Positions 14,923 through 23,148 of a stretch of 37,695 nucleotides of DNA are shown here, piece after piece. The notes under the pieces are model-generated. The model was not told the origin of the DNA and made no database searches. It saw only the letters and a program-made list of their open reading frames with translations. This stretch comes from Paucimonas sp. (GTDB lineage: Bacteria > Pseudomonadota > Gammaproteobacteria > Pseudomonadales > Pseudomonadaceae). Where the stretch lies: contig JAIRVG010000034.1 in NCBI GenBank assembly GCA_031253995.1, forward strand, positions 1-37,695, given 5' to 3'. Every line of letters begins with the position of its first letter. Positions within the stretch are counted from its first letter, which is position 1. A program made the translations under genes and the position numbers.

Positions 14923-15857
14923 TGAATGAATTTGCCCATGTCGCGGTGATCGGCGCCGGTGTGATCGGTGCCAGCTGGACCGCCCTGTTCCTTGCCTCGG
15001 GCCGCAATGTCGCGGTGTACGACCCGACGCCGAGCATGGAGGCCGATGTACGCGCCTACATCGACAATGCCTGGCCGACCCTGGTCGAGCTGGGCCTGGT
15101 CAAGCCCGGTGCCCCCGGTGAGCTGAGCTTCCACCACAGCGCTGCCGAGGCGGTGAGGAACGCCGACTTCATCCAGGAAAGCGTGCCCGAACGCATCGCC
15201 ATCAAGCACGCGCTGTACGCCGAGATCGAGCCAGCGCTGAAGGCCGGCGCCATTGTTGCCTCGTCCGCCTCGGGCCTGCCGCTGAGCGAGATGCAGGCCG
15301 GCTGGAAGGACCCGTCGCGCTTCGTCCTCGGCCATCCCTTCAACCCGCCGCACCTGATCCCGCTGGTGGAAGTGATGGGCAACCAACGCACCGCCGACGG
15401 CGTGATCGCCGCGACCGAGCGTTTCTATGACCTGGTCGGCAAGGTGACGATCCAGGTTCATCGCGAGGTGCCGGGGCATGTCGCCAACCGTTTGCAGGCC
15501 GCACTGTGGCGCGAGGCGATCCACCTGGTGAGCATCGGCGCGGCCAGCGTCGAGGACGTGGACAAGGCGGTGTGGGCAGGGCCAGGACTGCGTTGGGCGG
15601 CCATGGGGCCGACCCAGTTGTTCCACCTCGGTGGCGGCCCCGGCGGGTTGAAATCCTTCTGCGAGAAATACACCGAGAGCTTTCATCGCTGGTGGGACGA
15701 CCTGGGCAATCCGCGCCTGGACGCCGAGACCAGTGCGCGCCTGGTCGAGGGCGTGCTGGCCGAATCGGCGAGTGCTTCCCAGGCCGAATTGTCGGAGGCC
15801 CGCGACGCCCTGATCACCGCCATGCTCAAGGCCAGCAACGACCTGCGCCGCCACTGA
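14922..15857 (+). CDS. 3-hydroxyacyl-CoA-type dehydrogenase, carnitine dehydrogenase (CdhA)-like
   Basis: A 311-residue two-domain dehydrogenase: Rossmann motif VAVIGAGVIGASW at 8-19, QESVPER (Glu86/Glu90 region), catalytic His138 in LGHPFNPPHLIPLVEV, and the C-terminal helical domain with GPGLRWAAMGP. L-carnitine 3-dehydrogenase (CdhA) and L-gulonate dehydrogenase/lambda-crystallin share this fold and act on free beta-hydroxy acids, not CoA esters. The position with a BKACE and a CdhB-like thioesterase makes a beta-hydroxy to beta-keto acid step very likely. As recalled, the sequence is clearly different from P. aeruginosa CdhA outside the motifs, so I do not assign the symbol. It overlaps the SDR 2 stop by one base. 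Confidence 0.87.
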   Translation: MNEFAHVAVIGAGVIGASWTALFLASGRNVAVYDPTPSMEADVRAYIDNAWPTLVELGLVKPGAPGELSFHHSAAEAVRNADFIQESVPERIAIKHALYAEIEPALKAGAIVASSASGLPLSEMQAGWKDPSRFVLGHPFNPPHLIPLVEVMGNQRTADGVIAATERFYDLVGKVTIQVHREVPGHVANRLQAALWREAIHLVSIGAASVEDVDKAVWAGPGLRWAAMGPTQLFHLGGGPGGLKSFCEKYTESFHRWWDDLGNPRLDAETSARLVEGVLAESASASQAELSEARDALITAMLKASNDLRRH

Positions 15858-15932
15858 TACCCGCTCCTGAGGACGCGCTGCGGACGCGGCGCCTTTTGGG
15901 CAGGACGCCCCTTTTTCGAAGTCGAGGTCATC

Positions 15933-16883
15933 ATGTCCGTGGATCGTCTGAACCTGCGTGTCGAACGCATCCTGCCCGCCGCCCGCGATGCCCTGGTGGT
16001 GGAACTGCGCGATCCCGCCGGCGCCGCCCTGCCGCCGTTCGCCGCCGGTGCCCATATCGAACTGCACCTGCCGGACGGCCTGGTACGCCAGTACTCGCTG
16101 TGCAACGACCCCGGCGAACGCGATCGCTACCAGGTCGGCGTCGGCCTGGCAGCGGACAGTCGCGGCGGTTCGCGCTATGTCCACCAGCACCTGAAGGTGG
16201 GCGACACCCTCACCGTCACGGCGCCGCGCAACAACTTCCCGCTGCACGAAGAGGCCGAAGAATACGTGTTCTTCGCCGGCGGCATCGGCATTACCCCGAT
16301 CCTCGCCATGATCCACTGGTGCGAAGCCAACCAGCGGCCATGGCGCCTGTTCTACCTGGTGCGCAGCCGCGAGCGCGCGGCGTTCCGCGAAGTGCTGGCC
16401 GCCCATGGCGACAAGGTGCTGCTGCATGCCGACGAGGACGCTGGCGGCTTCTTCGATATCGCCGCGGCCATCGCCGCCCTGCCCGCTCACAGCCACCTCT
16501 ACACCTGCGGCCCCACCCCGCTGATGCTCGCCGTGGAAGCCGCGGCGGCACGCTTTCCCGAGGAACAGGTGCATTTCGAGTGGTTCACGCCCAAGGCCAT
16601 CGAGTCCCAGGGCGACCGGCCCTTCACCCTGCGCCTGGCGAAAAGCGACAAGTGCCTGGAGGTGCCGGCGGACAAGAGCATTCTCGAAGTCCTCGAACTC
16701 AACGGGGTCAAGGTCGAGCACTCCTGTCGCGAAGGCACCTGCGCCTCCTGCGAGACCCGGGTGCTGGCCGGCATTCCCGAACACCGCGACAGCGTGCTCA
16801 GCGCCGCCGAGAAGGCACGCAACGACACCATCATCGTCTGCGTCTCCCGCGCCCTGAGCGAGACGCTGGAACTCGACCTGTAA
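15933..16883 (+). CDS. Oxygenase reductase, CntB/YeaX/VanB type (FMN, NAD, plant-type 2Fe-2S)
   Basis: A 316-residue electron-transfer flavoprotein of the phthalate dioxygenase reductase class. The order is an FMN domain (RQYSLCND at 52-59), an NAD domain (GGIGITPILAM at 116-126, YTCGPTPLM at 190-198) and a C-terminal ferredoxin domain with Cys265, Cys270, Cys273 and Cys303 (CREGTCASC ... VCVS). It passes electrons from NAD(P)H to a Rieske oxygenase. The only oxygenase in the window is the CntA-like one 4.9 kb upstream in the same cluster, so they are the probable pair, although known cntA and cntB are usually adjacent. A 75-base gap with a small hairpin separates it from the dehydrogenase gene. 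The ATG is preceded by GTCGAGGTC. Confidence 0.92.
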   Translation: MSVDRLNLRVERILPAARDALVVELRDPAGAALPPFAAGAHIELHLPDGLVRQYSLCNDPGERDRYQVGVGLAADSRGGSRYVHQHLKVGDTLTVTAPRNNFPLHEEAEEYVFFAGGIGITPILAMIHWCEANQRPWRLFYLVRSRERAAFREVLAAHGDKVLLHADEDAGGFFDIAAAIAALPAHSHLYTCGPTPLMLAVEAAAARFPEEQVHFEWFTPKAIESQGDRPFTLRLAKSDKCLEVPADKSILEVLELNGVKVEHSCREGTCASCETRVLAGIPEHRDSVLSAAEKARNDTIIVCVSRALSETLELDL

Positions 16884-16893
16884 GGAGCCCCCG

Positions 16894-17355
16894 ATGCAGA
16901 CCTACCGTACCGTCGTGCGTCCCGAGTGGATCGACTACAACGAACACCTGCGCGACGCCTTCTACCTGCTGATCTTCAGCTACGCCACCGACGCCCTGAT
17001 GGAGCGCATCGGCCTCGACGAGACCGGCCGTGGAATCACGGGGCACACCCTGTTCACCCTCGAAGCCCATATCAACTACCTGGCCCAGGCCACCCTCGGC
17101 GACCCGCTGGAGGTGCGCACACAGTTCATCGACCGCGACCGCAAGCGCCTGCACATCGTGCACAACCTTCACCACGGGGCCAGCGGCCAGCTGCTGGCGG
17201 TCAGCGAGCAGATGCTGATGAACATCAACGTCCACACCAGCAAGGCCTGTGGCTTCGCCGCCAGCGTCGAGCAACGCCTGGATGGGTTGGTACCAGAGCA
17301 TTCCGGGGCCAGTCATCCCGGCTACTGCGGGCGGGTGATCGCCATCCGCCGCTAG
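16894..17355 (+). CDS. cdhB: Hotdog-fold thioesterase, CdhB (betainyl-CoA thioesterase)-like
   Basis: A 153-residue hotdog-fold protein. The opening VRPEWIDYNEHLRDAFYLLI and the SYATDALMERIGLDE segment match remembered P. aeruginosa CdhB (PA5385) nearly word for word, including the Asp-containing loop after the first strand that carries catalysis in 4HBT thioesterases. CdhB hydrolyses betainyl-CoA to glycine betaine and CoA, the last step of carnitine conversion to betaine. A clear AAGGAG lies eight bases before the ATG, 10 bases after the reductase stop. This is the best clue that the cluster ends in glycine betaine. The symbol is given by similarity; orthology is not tested. Confidence 0.8.
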   Translation: MQTYRTVVRPEWIDYNEHLRDAFYLLIFSYATDALMERIGLDETGRGITGHTLFTLEAHINYLAQATLGDPLEVRTQFIDRDRKRLHIVHNLHHGASGQLLAVSEQMLMNINVHTSKACGFAASVEQRLDGLVPEHSGASHPGYCGRVIAIRR

Positions 17356-17391
17356 AACAATAACCACGAACGCCAATCGAGGAGCGATCCG

Positions 17392-18333
17392 ATGTCCGCC
17401 AAATCCATGCTGTTTGCCGGTGCGCTGCTGGCCTGTTCCATCACCGTCCAGGCCAGCGACCCCGCGCAATGCCATACCGTGCGCCTGTCCGATCCGGGCT
17501 GGACCGACATCCAGTCCACCACTGCCGTGGCCACCACCCTGCTCAAGGGCCTGGGCTACAAGACCAAAGTCACCCTGGTGGGTGTGCCACTGACCTACAA
17601 GGCCCTGGCCGAGGGCAAGAGCATGGACGTATTCCTCGGCAACTGGATCCCCACCATGGAGCCAGACCTGGCGCCGTACCGCGACGCCGGCAAGATCGAC
17701 ATCGTGCGCAAGAACCTGGAACACGCCAAGTACACCCTGGCGGTGCCCAAGGCCTTGTGGGACAAGGGGCTCAAGGACTTCTCGGACATCCCGCGCTTCA
17801 AGGACCAGCTCAACGGCAAGATCTACGGCCTGGAGCCGGGTGACGGCGGCAACAACGCGGTGCTCAAGGCCATCGAGCAGAATGCCTTCGGCCTGAAGGA
17901 CGCCGGGTTTGGCGTGGTGGCATCGAGTGAGTCGGGGATGTTGTCCCAGGTCGAGCGGGCCATTCGCCGCGATGACCCGATCCTGTTCCTGGCTTGGGAG
18001 CCGCATCCGATGAATACCCGTTTCGAGATCAGGTTCCTTACCGGTGGCGATGAGTTCTTCGGTCCGGACTTCGGCGATGCCACGGTGTACACGGCGACGC
18101 GCAAGGGCTATGTGGCGGCCTGTCCGAACGTGGGGCAATTGTTGCAGAACCTGAGTTTCACCCTGGACATGGAGAACCGCATCATGGGTTCGATCCTCGA
18201 CGACAAGATGGAACCGGAGGCAGCGGCGCGGGCCTGGCTCAAGGCCAATCCGCAGGTGCTGGAGGGCTGGTTGCAGGGGGTGAGTACGCTGGATGGCAAG
18301 CCGGGGCTGGACGCGGTGCGCGGCAGCCTTTGA
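17392..18333 (+). CDS. caiX: Periplasmic quaternary-amine-binding protein, CaiX/ChoX-like
   Basis: A 313-residue solute-binding protein of the OpuAC/ChoX family. A signal peptide spans about 1-21 (cleavage near TVQA-SDP); a possible lipobox LLAC at 12-15 makes lipid attachment a weaker alternative. VRLSDPGWTDIQS, DVFLGNWIPTMEPD and LAWEPHPMNTRF carry the Trp and Tyr residues that build the cation-binding aromatic box around a trimethylammonium group. CaiX delivers carnitine to the shared CbcWV permease/ATPase in P. aeruginosa; no permease is encoded here, which fits that arrangement. GAGGAG precedes the ATG. It is the last gene of the cluster, whereas I recall caiX preceding cdhC in P. aeruginosa. 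The substrate is a quaternary amine; carnitine itself is inferred. Confidence 0.85.
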   Translation: MSAKSMLFAGALLACSITVQASDPAQCHTVRLSDPGWTDIQSTTAVATTLLKGLGYKTKVTLVGVPLTYKALAEGKSMDVFLGNWIPTMEPDLAPYRDAGKIDIVRKNLEHAKYTLAVPKALWDKGLKDFSDIPRFKDQLNGKIYGLEPGDGGNNAVLKAIEQNAFGLKDAGFGVVASSESGMLSQVERAIRRDDPILFLAWEPHPMNTRFEIRFLTGGDEFFGPDFGDATVYTATRKGYVAACPNVGQLLQNLSFTLDMENRIMGSILDDKMEPEAAARAWLKANPQVLEGWLQGVSTLDGKPGLDAVRGSL

Positions 18334-18350
18334 CGAGAGCTCTACGCGGA

Positions 18351-18426
18351 CCCTGTGGGCGGATTTACCCGCGATTAAGGAGGTGAATCCACCATCGCAA
18401 TCGCGGGTGAACCCGCTCCCACAGGG
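18351..18426. repeat. REP-type palindrome between convergent genes
   Basis: CCCTGTGGGCGGATTTACCC and CGCGATT on the left pair with AATCGCGGGTGAACCCGCTCCCACAGGG on the right, with a loop of about 22 bases. It lies between caiX (plus) and ogt (minus), so it probably ends both transcripts. It belongs to a different REP subtype (TTACCCGCGATT) from the ones at 168 and 5395. Confidence 0.85.
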
Positions 18427-18464
18427 TTATCGGCAGACGTCCGGAATCGTGTGGATGCCCTGGG

Positions 18465-19004
18465 TCAGAGAGCGGAGCCGCGGGTCGGCGTGTAGAACAG
18501 CGAAGACAGCGCCCCTTCATGCTCCAGCAGCCGGATCTTCTTCTCGATGCCACCGGCATAGCCGGTCAGGCTGCCGTCGCGGCCGATCACCCGGTGGCAG
18601 GGGATGATGATGGAGATCGGGTTGTGCCCCACCGCCCCGCCAACCGCCTGGCTGGACATGCTGGCCAGGCCGGTGCGCGCGGCCACGGCCTTGGCGATCT
18701 CGCCGTAGGTGGTGGTGCCGCCGTAGGGAATCTCGCAGAGCAGGGCCCACACGGCCTGGCGGAAGTCGCTGCCCAGGGGGGCCATGGGCAGGTCGGCGAT
18801 GGGGGGTTGTTCGCCGGCAAAGTAGCGGTCGAGCCATTGCCTGGCCTGGACAAGGAATGGCAAGTCGTCATTGACCACCAGTTCCCCCGGGGAGCTGCCG
18901 CCGAAATACTTCTGGCCCGCCATCCACAAGCCCATCAGGTGGCTTTCGCTGCTGGCCAGGTGCAGGGGGCCGACGGGGGACTGATAGGTGGTGGCATAGA
19001 ACAT
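18465..19004 (-). CDS. ogt: Methylated-DNA-[protein]-cysteine S-methyltransferase
   Basis: A 179-residue single-turnover DNA repair protein that takes methyl groups from O6-methylguanine onto its active cysteine. The acceptor motif IIPCHRVIG is intact, with the Asn hinge and recognition-helix region (GGAVGHNPISI and SSQAVGG) just before it, plus a C-terminal GYAGGIEKK. The size and absence of an Ada N-terminal domain fit Ogt. I chose the ATG at 19002-19004 because GGAG lies 11 bases upstream and the family starts near here; ATGs at 19064 and 19055 are in frame but add an unmatched leader. The gene stands alone, 67 bases from the TPP enzyme stop. Confidence 0.93.
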   Translation of the reverse strand: MFYATTYQSPVGPLHLASSESHLMGLWMAGQKYFGGSSPGELVVNDDLPFLVQARQWLDRYFAGEQPPIADLPMAPLGSDFRQAVWALLCEIPYGGTTTYGEIAKAVAARTGLASMSSQAVGGAVGHNPISIIIPCHRVIGRDGSLTGYAGGIEKKIRLLEHEGALSSLFYTPTRGSAL

Positions 19005-19071
19005 GGACGATGGGGCTCCGGAGATCAGGGGGAAGTCTTTACCATGGACAACCATGGACCTCAAGGCCGGC

Positions 19072-20853
19072 TCATTTCCTGGGTAACACGCTGCTCATCA
19101 ATTGCCTGGCCGTCTGCCGGAGCACCCCGCCGGCATCCGGATCCCCCTGCAGCAACGCCCCGGCGAACTGCCGCGCCTGCTTCAGGTTGATATGCGGCGG
19201 CAACGGCGGCACATCCGGGTCGGTGCGGAACTCGATCAGCACCGGCACCTCACTGGCCAGCGCCTGCTCCCAGGCCGCCGCGACATCCTCGTCGCGCTCC
19301 ACGCAGATCCCCTTCAACCCGATGGAAATGGCGAACAGGTGATACGGCACATCGGGAATATCCTGGCTCGCCGAATACTTCGGATCGCCCTCCATCACCC
19401 GCTGCTCCCAGGTCACCTGGTTCAGGTCCTGGTTGTTGAACACCGCGCAGATCCAGCGACCATTGCCCCATTGCTTCCAGTACTTGGCCACGGTGATCAG
19501 CTCGGCCAGGTTGTTCATCTGCATCGCCCCGTCCCCCACCAGCGCCACCACGGTCTCTTCGGGATGAGCGAACTTGGCGGCGATGGCATAGGGCACCGCC
19601 GCGCCCATGGACGCCAGGCCGCCGGACAGCGAACAGCGCATTCCCGGACGAATCCGCAGGTCGCGGGCGAACCAGTTGGCGCAGGAGCCGGAGTCGCTGG
19701 TGACGATGGAGTGGTCCGGCAAGCGCGGCGACAGCTCATGCACCACCCGTTGCGGATTGATCGGATCGGCCTTGGTCAGCGCACGCTTTTCCAGCTTGGC
19801 ATCCCAGCTCTTGCGCCAGCCCTCGATCTTCCTGCGCCAGCGCTTGTCGCCCTTGGCCTCGACCAGCGGCAGCAGCGCGTCGAGGGTGTCGGCGGCATCG
19901 CCCACCAGGTTGATCTCCATGGGATAACGCAGGCCCAGCATGTTCGGTGCGATATCGATCTGCACGCCCCGCGCCTGCCCTTCCCTGGGCAGGAACTCGG
20001 CATAGGGGAAGCCCGAGCCGATCATCAGCAAGGTGTCGCATTCGTTCATCAGTTTCAGGCTCGGTTCGGTGCCGAGCAGGCCGATGCAGCCGGTGACCCA
20101 GGGCAGGTCGTCGGACAGCACGGCCTTGCCCAGCAGCGCCTTGGCCACACCGGCGCCGAGCTTCTCGGCCAGAGCCCGGACCTGTTCGCTGGCGCCCAGT
20201 GCACCGGCTCCCACGAGGATGGCGACCTTGCTGCCCTCGTTGAGCAGTCTGGCCGCCGCAGCCAGGTCATCCTCCCTTGGCAAAACCCGCGGTGACCGAT
20301 AGCCGACACTGGAATGCAGCGTGCCATGGGCTCGCGCCGGTTCTTCATAGGGCATTTCCTGCAGGTCGTTGGGCAGTATCAGCGCGGTGACCTTGCGCTC
20401 GCCCAATGCCGTGCGCACTGCGCGGTCCAGCAGGTGGCGCACCTGGGAGGGTGCCGAGGCCTGCTGCACGAAAGAGCCGGCGACGTCCTTGAACATCGAC
20501 ACCAGGTCGACTTCCTGCTGGTAGTGCCCGCCCAGCGCGGTGCGCGCCTGCTGCCCGCAGATCGCCAGGACCGGCATATGGTCCAGGCGTGCGTCGTACA
20601 ACCCGGTGATCAGGTGCGAGGCGCCCGGGCCAGAGGTGGCGATGCACACCCCCAGCTCGCCGGTGAACTTGGCGTGAGCACTGGCCATGAAGGCGGCCAT
20701 TTCCTCGTGACGGCACTGGATGAACTCGATCTTGCCGGAACGGCGCAAGGCACCGAACACTCCGTTGATGCCGTCGCCGGGGTAGCCGAAGATGCGCTTC
20801 ACGCCCCATTGGCTGAGCCGTTCCACGAGAAAGTCGCCTACGGTGCTGGACAT
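19072..20853 (-). CDS. TPP-dependent enzyme, pyruvate oxidase (PoxB)-like
   Basis: 593 residues with the three-domain layout of the pyruvate oxidase/acetolactate synthase family: a PYR domain with the cofactor-activating Glu50 (RHEEMAAFMA), a central domain, and a PP domain with the TPP/Mg motif GDGAMQMNN ending in NNQDLNQVTWEQR. The enzyme would decarboxylate a 2-keto acid; homologues in Pseudomonas are usually named only as thiamine-pyrophosphate-requiring proteins. FAD use, quinone coupling and the C-terminal membrane helix of E. coli PoxB cannot be confirmed. GAAGGAGG lies seven bases before the ATG. It is not related in reading to the fragment at 1-110 beyond the shared fold. Confidence 0.85.
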   Translation of the reverse strand: MSSTVGDFLVERLSQWGVKRIFGYPGDGINGVFGALRRSGKIEFIQCRHEEMAAFMASAHAKFTGELGVCIATSGPGASHLITGLYDARLDHMPVLAICGQQARTALGGHYQQEVDLVSMFKDVAGSFVQQASAPSQVRHLLDRAVRTALGERKVTALILPNDLQEMPYEEPARAHGTLHSSVGYRSPRVLPREDDLAAAARLLNEGSKVAILVGAGALGASEQVRALAEKLGAGVAKALLGKAVLSDDLPWVTGCIGLLGTEPSLKLMNECDTLLMIGSGFPYAEFLPREGQARGVQIDIAPNMLGLRYPMEINLVGDAADTLDALLPLVEAKGDKRWRRKIEGWRKSWDAKLEKRALTKADPINPQRVVHELSPRLPDHSIVTSDSGSCANWFARDLRIRPGMRCSLSGGLASMGAAVPYAIAAKFAHPEETVVALVGDGAMQMNNLAELITVAKYWKQWGNGRWICAVFNNQDLNQVTWEQRVMEGDPKYSASQDIPDVPYHLFAISIGLKGICVERDEDVAAAWEQALASEVPVLIEFRTDPDVPPLPPHINLKQARQFAGALLQGDPDAGGVLRQTARQLMSSVLPRK

Positions 20854-20943
20854 GTGCTGCCTCCTTCGTCGCATGAGTCGATAAAGGGTCGGACAGGATT
20901 GTCGGCGCCGGTGTTCAGATTGATTGGGTGGTCTGTTCGGGCG

Positions 20944-23061
20944 TCAAGCCCCCAACAACCGCGCCAGACTCCGCGCCAGCTCCGCCCGCCGGAACGGCTT
21001 GCGCAGCACCTCGAAATCCAGCAACGCCCGCGGCGGCAGATTGGCGTAGCCGGTGATCACCAGCACCGGCAGATCCGGATAGCGCTGGCGCAGCCCACGG
21101 GCCAGGCTGGTCCCGGTTTCATTGGCCATGATCTGGTCGGTGACCAGGATATCCATGTCCAACCCGTCCTCGATCAACCGCCGCGCCTGGGCTGGGCTCT
21201 CCGCTTCGGTGACCTTGTACCCCAGGTCTCGCAGTTGCAACGCCGTGGCCTGGCGGACAATCTCCTCGTCGTCCACCAGCAGCACCCGATTGAGCCGCCG
21301 GGCCAGCGGCACTTCGTCCCCCGGCTCGGCCTGGGTATCCTCTGCCACCACCCCCTGCGGCAACCACAGGGTCACTTCGGTGCCCTGCCCCGGCCGCGAG
21401 CGGATATCCATGCCGCCCCCGGATTGCCCCGCCAGCCCCTGGACCATGGACAACCCCAGCCCCGTGCCCTTGCCCACGCCCTTGGTCGAGAAGAACGGCT
21501 CGATGCAGCGCCGCAGCACATCGCTGCTCATGCCGCAGCCACTGTCGGCCACCGTCAGCCACACCTGTTGCCCACGCAGCCCTTCCGGGGGCCGTTGCCG
21601 GTCATCGGCGACCCCGGCGGAAATCACCAGGCGCCCACCCTGGCCCATGGCATCGCGGGCGTTCACCACCAGGTTGAGCAGCGCCAGCTCCAGCTGGTGC
21701 GGGTCGACCACCACCGTGGGCAGGTATTCATCGATCCGCACCACCACCTGGATGGTCGGCCCCAGGGAATGGGCGATCAGTTCGCGCATGCCGTCAACCA
21801 GGCTGGCCAGGGCCACGGTCTGCGGGGTCAGGGTCTGGCGCCGGGCGAAGCTGAGCAGGCGCCCGACCAGGTTGCGCGCCCGCTCCGCCGCCTGCAGCGC
21901 GCCGCTGATCAGCCGCGCGCTGCGCTCGGCATCATCGGGACGGCGCTGGATCAGTTCGAGGGAGGTGATGATCGGCGTGAGCATGTTGTTGAAGTCGTGG
22001 GCAATGCCGCCGCTGAGCTGGCCGATCATCTCCATCTTGCGCGCTTCGTGCAGCTCGGTGATGGCCGCTTCCCGCTCGGCGAGGATCGCGTTGACCCGCT
22101 CTTCCAGGCTCTCGTTGAGAGCCATCAGTTCGGCGAAGGTGGCCTGCAGGTGCGCGGCGCTGGCCTGCAAGGCGCGCTGGGCGCGGGCATGGGTGATCGC
22201 ATCCCAGGCCTGCTTGGCGGTTTCCTCCGCCAGCAGGCATTCGTCCTCGCCCAACCGCCGTGGGCTGGAGAACTCGACGCTGAGCATGGCGTCGAGCTTG
22301 CCGCCACGCTGCACCGGCACCTGCAGGCTGGCATGGGTCGCCGGGGCGAGGCCGAGGGCGAACTGCCGGAGATCGGCGGGATCCTCGACGAAACACACCC
22401 GCGCAGCGTCGAGCTCCTGTTGCAGCCGCTGCACCGCAAAGGCCTGGATCGCCTCGGGTTCCTCGATATTGCGCAGCGCCTGGCCCAGCTCCAGGAGAAA
22501 CGCCTGGCGACGCTGGAACTGCATGCGGCGGGTGGTCTCGGCAACGATGCACAGCACCCCGCCGATGCTGCCGTCGGTCTCGCGCACGGCGGAATAGGAA
22601 ACGTCGAACCAGGCAGTTTCACCCGCCCCACTGCGCTCGATATAGAACGGCCGGTTCGCGGCAGAGAAGGTCTTGCCCGTCTCGCGCACACCCCGCAACA
22701 GGGGTTCGAGGTCATCCCACAGCTCGCTCCAGTGCTCGATGGCGGGCCGGCCCAGCGCGTGGGGATGCTTTGCGCCGATGGTCGGGGCATAGGCTTCGTT
22801 GTACAGGGCGACGAACTGCGGCCCCCAGAACAGCACGATCTGGGCCTGGGCCGGCAGCAGCATGGCCATGGCCGCCTGCAGTCCCGGCGACCAGTCGCCG
22901 GGCAGGCCTAGCGGAGAGGATTCGCGACCAAACGCCTGCAACAGTCCGCTGATCGCGCAGCCATGGTGCAGAAAGCCCGCTGACAGTGTTGTGCAACCTT
23001 CCGATGGGTTGCTGTGGCTTGAGTTCATGGGTGTTGGCCCGGCCGTGTTGCTGTGATCCAT
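20944..23061 (-). CDS. Cytoplasmic hybrid histidine kinase (PAS-GAF-HisKA-HATPase-REC)
   Basis: 705 residues and no membrane segment. Order: PAS-like domain about 65-185 (HWSELWDDLEPLLRGV, WFDVSYSAVRETDG), GAF-like domain about 195-325, a short coiled coil (ELMALNESLEERVNAILAER), phosphoacceptor His near 354 (GGIAHDFNNMLTPI), ATPase boxes NLVVNARDAM, DSGCGMS and GKGTGLGLSMV, and a C-terminal receiver with Asp near 641 (ILVTDQIM). It should autophosphorylate and relay to its own receiver; the output partner is not nearby. The first ATG (23059-23061) has AGAGG directly abutting it, so the ATG at 23026-23028 is a possible alternative. The gap to the downstream TPP enzyme is 90 bases; co-transcription is possible. 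Confidence 0.9.
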   Translation of the reverse strand: MDHSNTAGPTPMNSSHSNPSEGCTTLSAGFLHHGCAISGLLQAFGRESSPLGLPGDWSPGLQAAMAMLLPAQAQIVLFWGPQFVALYNEAYAPTIGAKHPHALGRPAIEHWSELWDDLEPLLRGVRETGKTFSAANRPFYIERSGAGETAWFDVSYSAVRETDGSIGGVLCIVAETTRRMQFQRRQAFLLELGQALRNIEEPEAIQAFAVQRLQQELDAARVCFVEDPADLRQFALGLAPATHASLQVPVQRGGKLDAMLSVEFSSPRRLGEDECLLAEETAKQAWDAITHARAQRALQASAAHLQATFAELMALNESLEERVNAILAEREAAITELHEARKMEMIGQLSGGIAHDFNNMLTPIITSLELIQRRPDDAERSARLISGALQAAERARNLVGRLLSFARRQTLTPQTVALASLVDGMRELIAHSLGPTIQVVVRIDEYLPTVVVDPHQLELALLNLVVNARDAMGQGGRLVISAGVADDRQRPPEGLRGQQVWLTVADSGCGMSSDVLRRCIEPFFSTKGVGKGTGLGLSMVQGLAGQSGGGMDIRSRPGQGTEVTLWLPQGVVAEDTQAEPGDEVPLARRLNRVLLVDDEEIVRQATALQLRDLGYKVTEAESPAQARRLIEDGLDMDILVTDQIMANETGTSLARGLRQRYPDLPVLVITGYANLPPRALLDFEVLRKPFRRAELARSLARLLGA

Positions 23062-23112
23062 CCTCTAAGAAGTGGCCGGAAGCCGTTCGTTCCATCGAAA
23101 TGCGTCAGTGGC

Positions 23113-23141
23113 AAAAAAAACGGGGGCCGACAAGCGACCCC
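23113..23141 (-). terminator. Intrinsic terminator of the chemoreceptor gene
   Basis: Read on the minus strand, GGGGTCG-cttgt-CGGCCCC folds into a GC-rich stem and is followed by CG and eight T residues, eight bases past the chemoreceptor stop. It separates that gene from the downstream hybrid kinase. Confidence 0.8.
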
Positions 23142-23148
23142 AGGAAGG

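Noticed and set aside
20314..22911. Long plus-strand open frame (about 865 codons) opposite the hybrid kinase and TPP enzyme
   Set aside because: Repetitive His/Gln/Arg-rich translation without domains; the minus strand encodes complete kinase and TPP-enzyme motifs.
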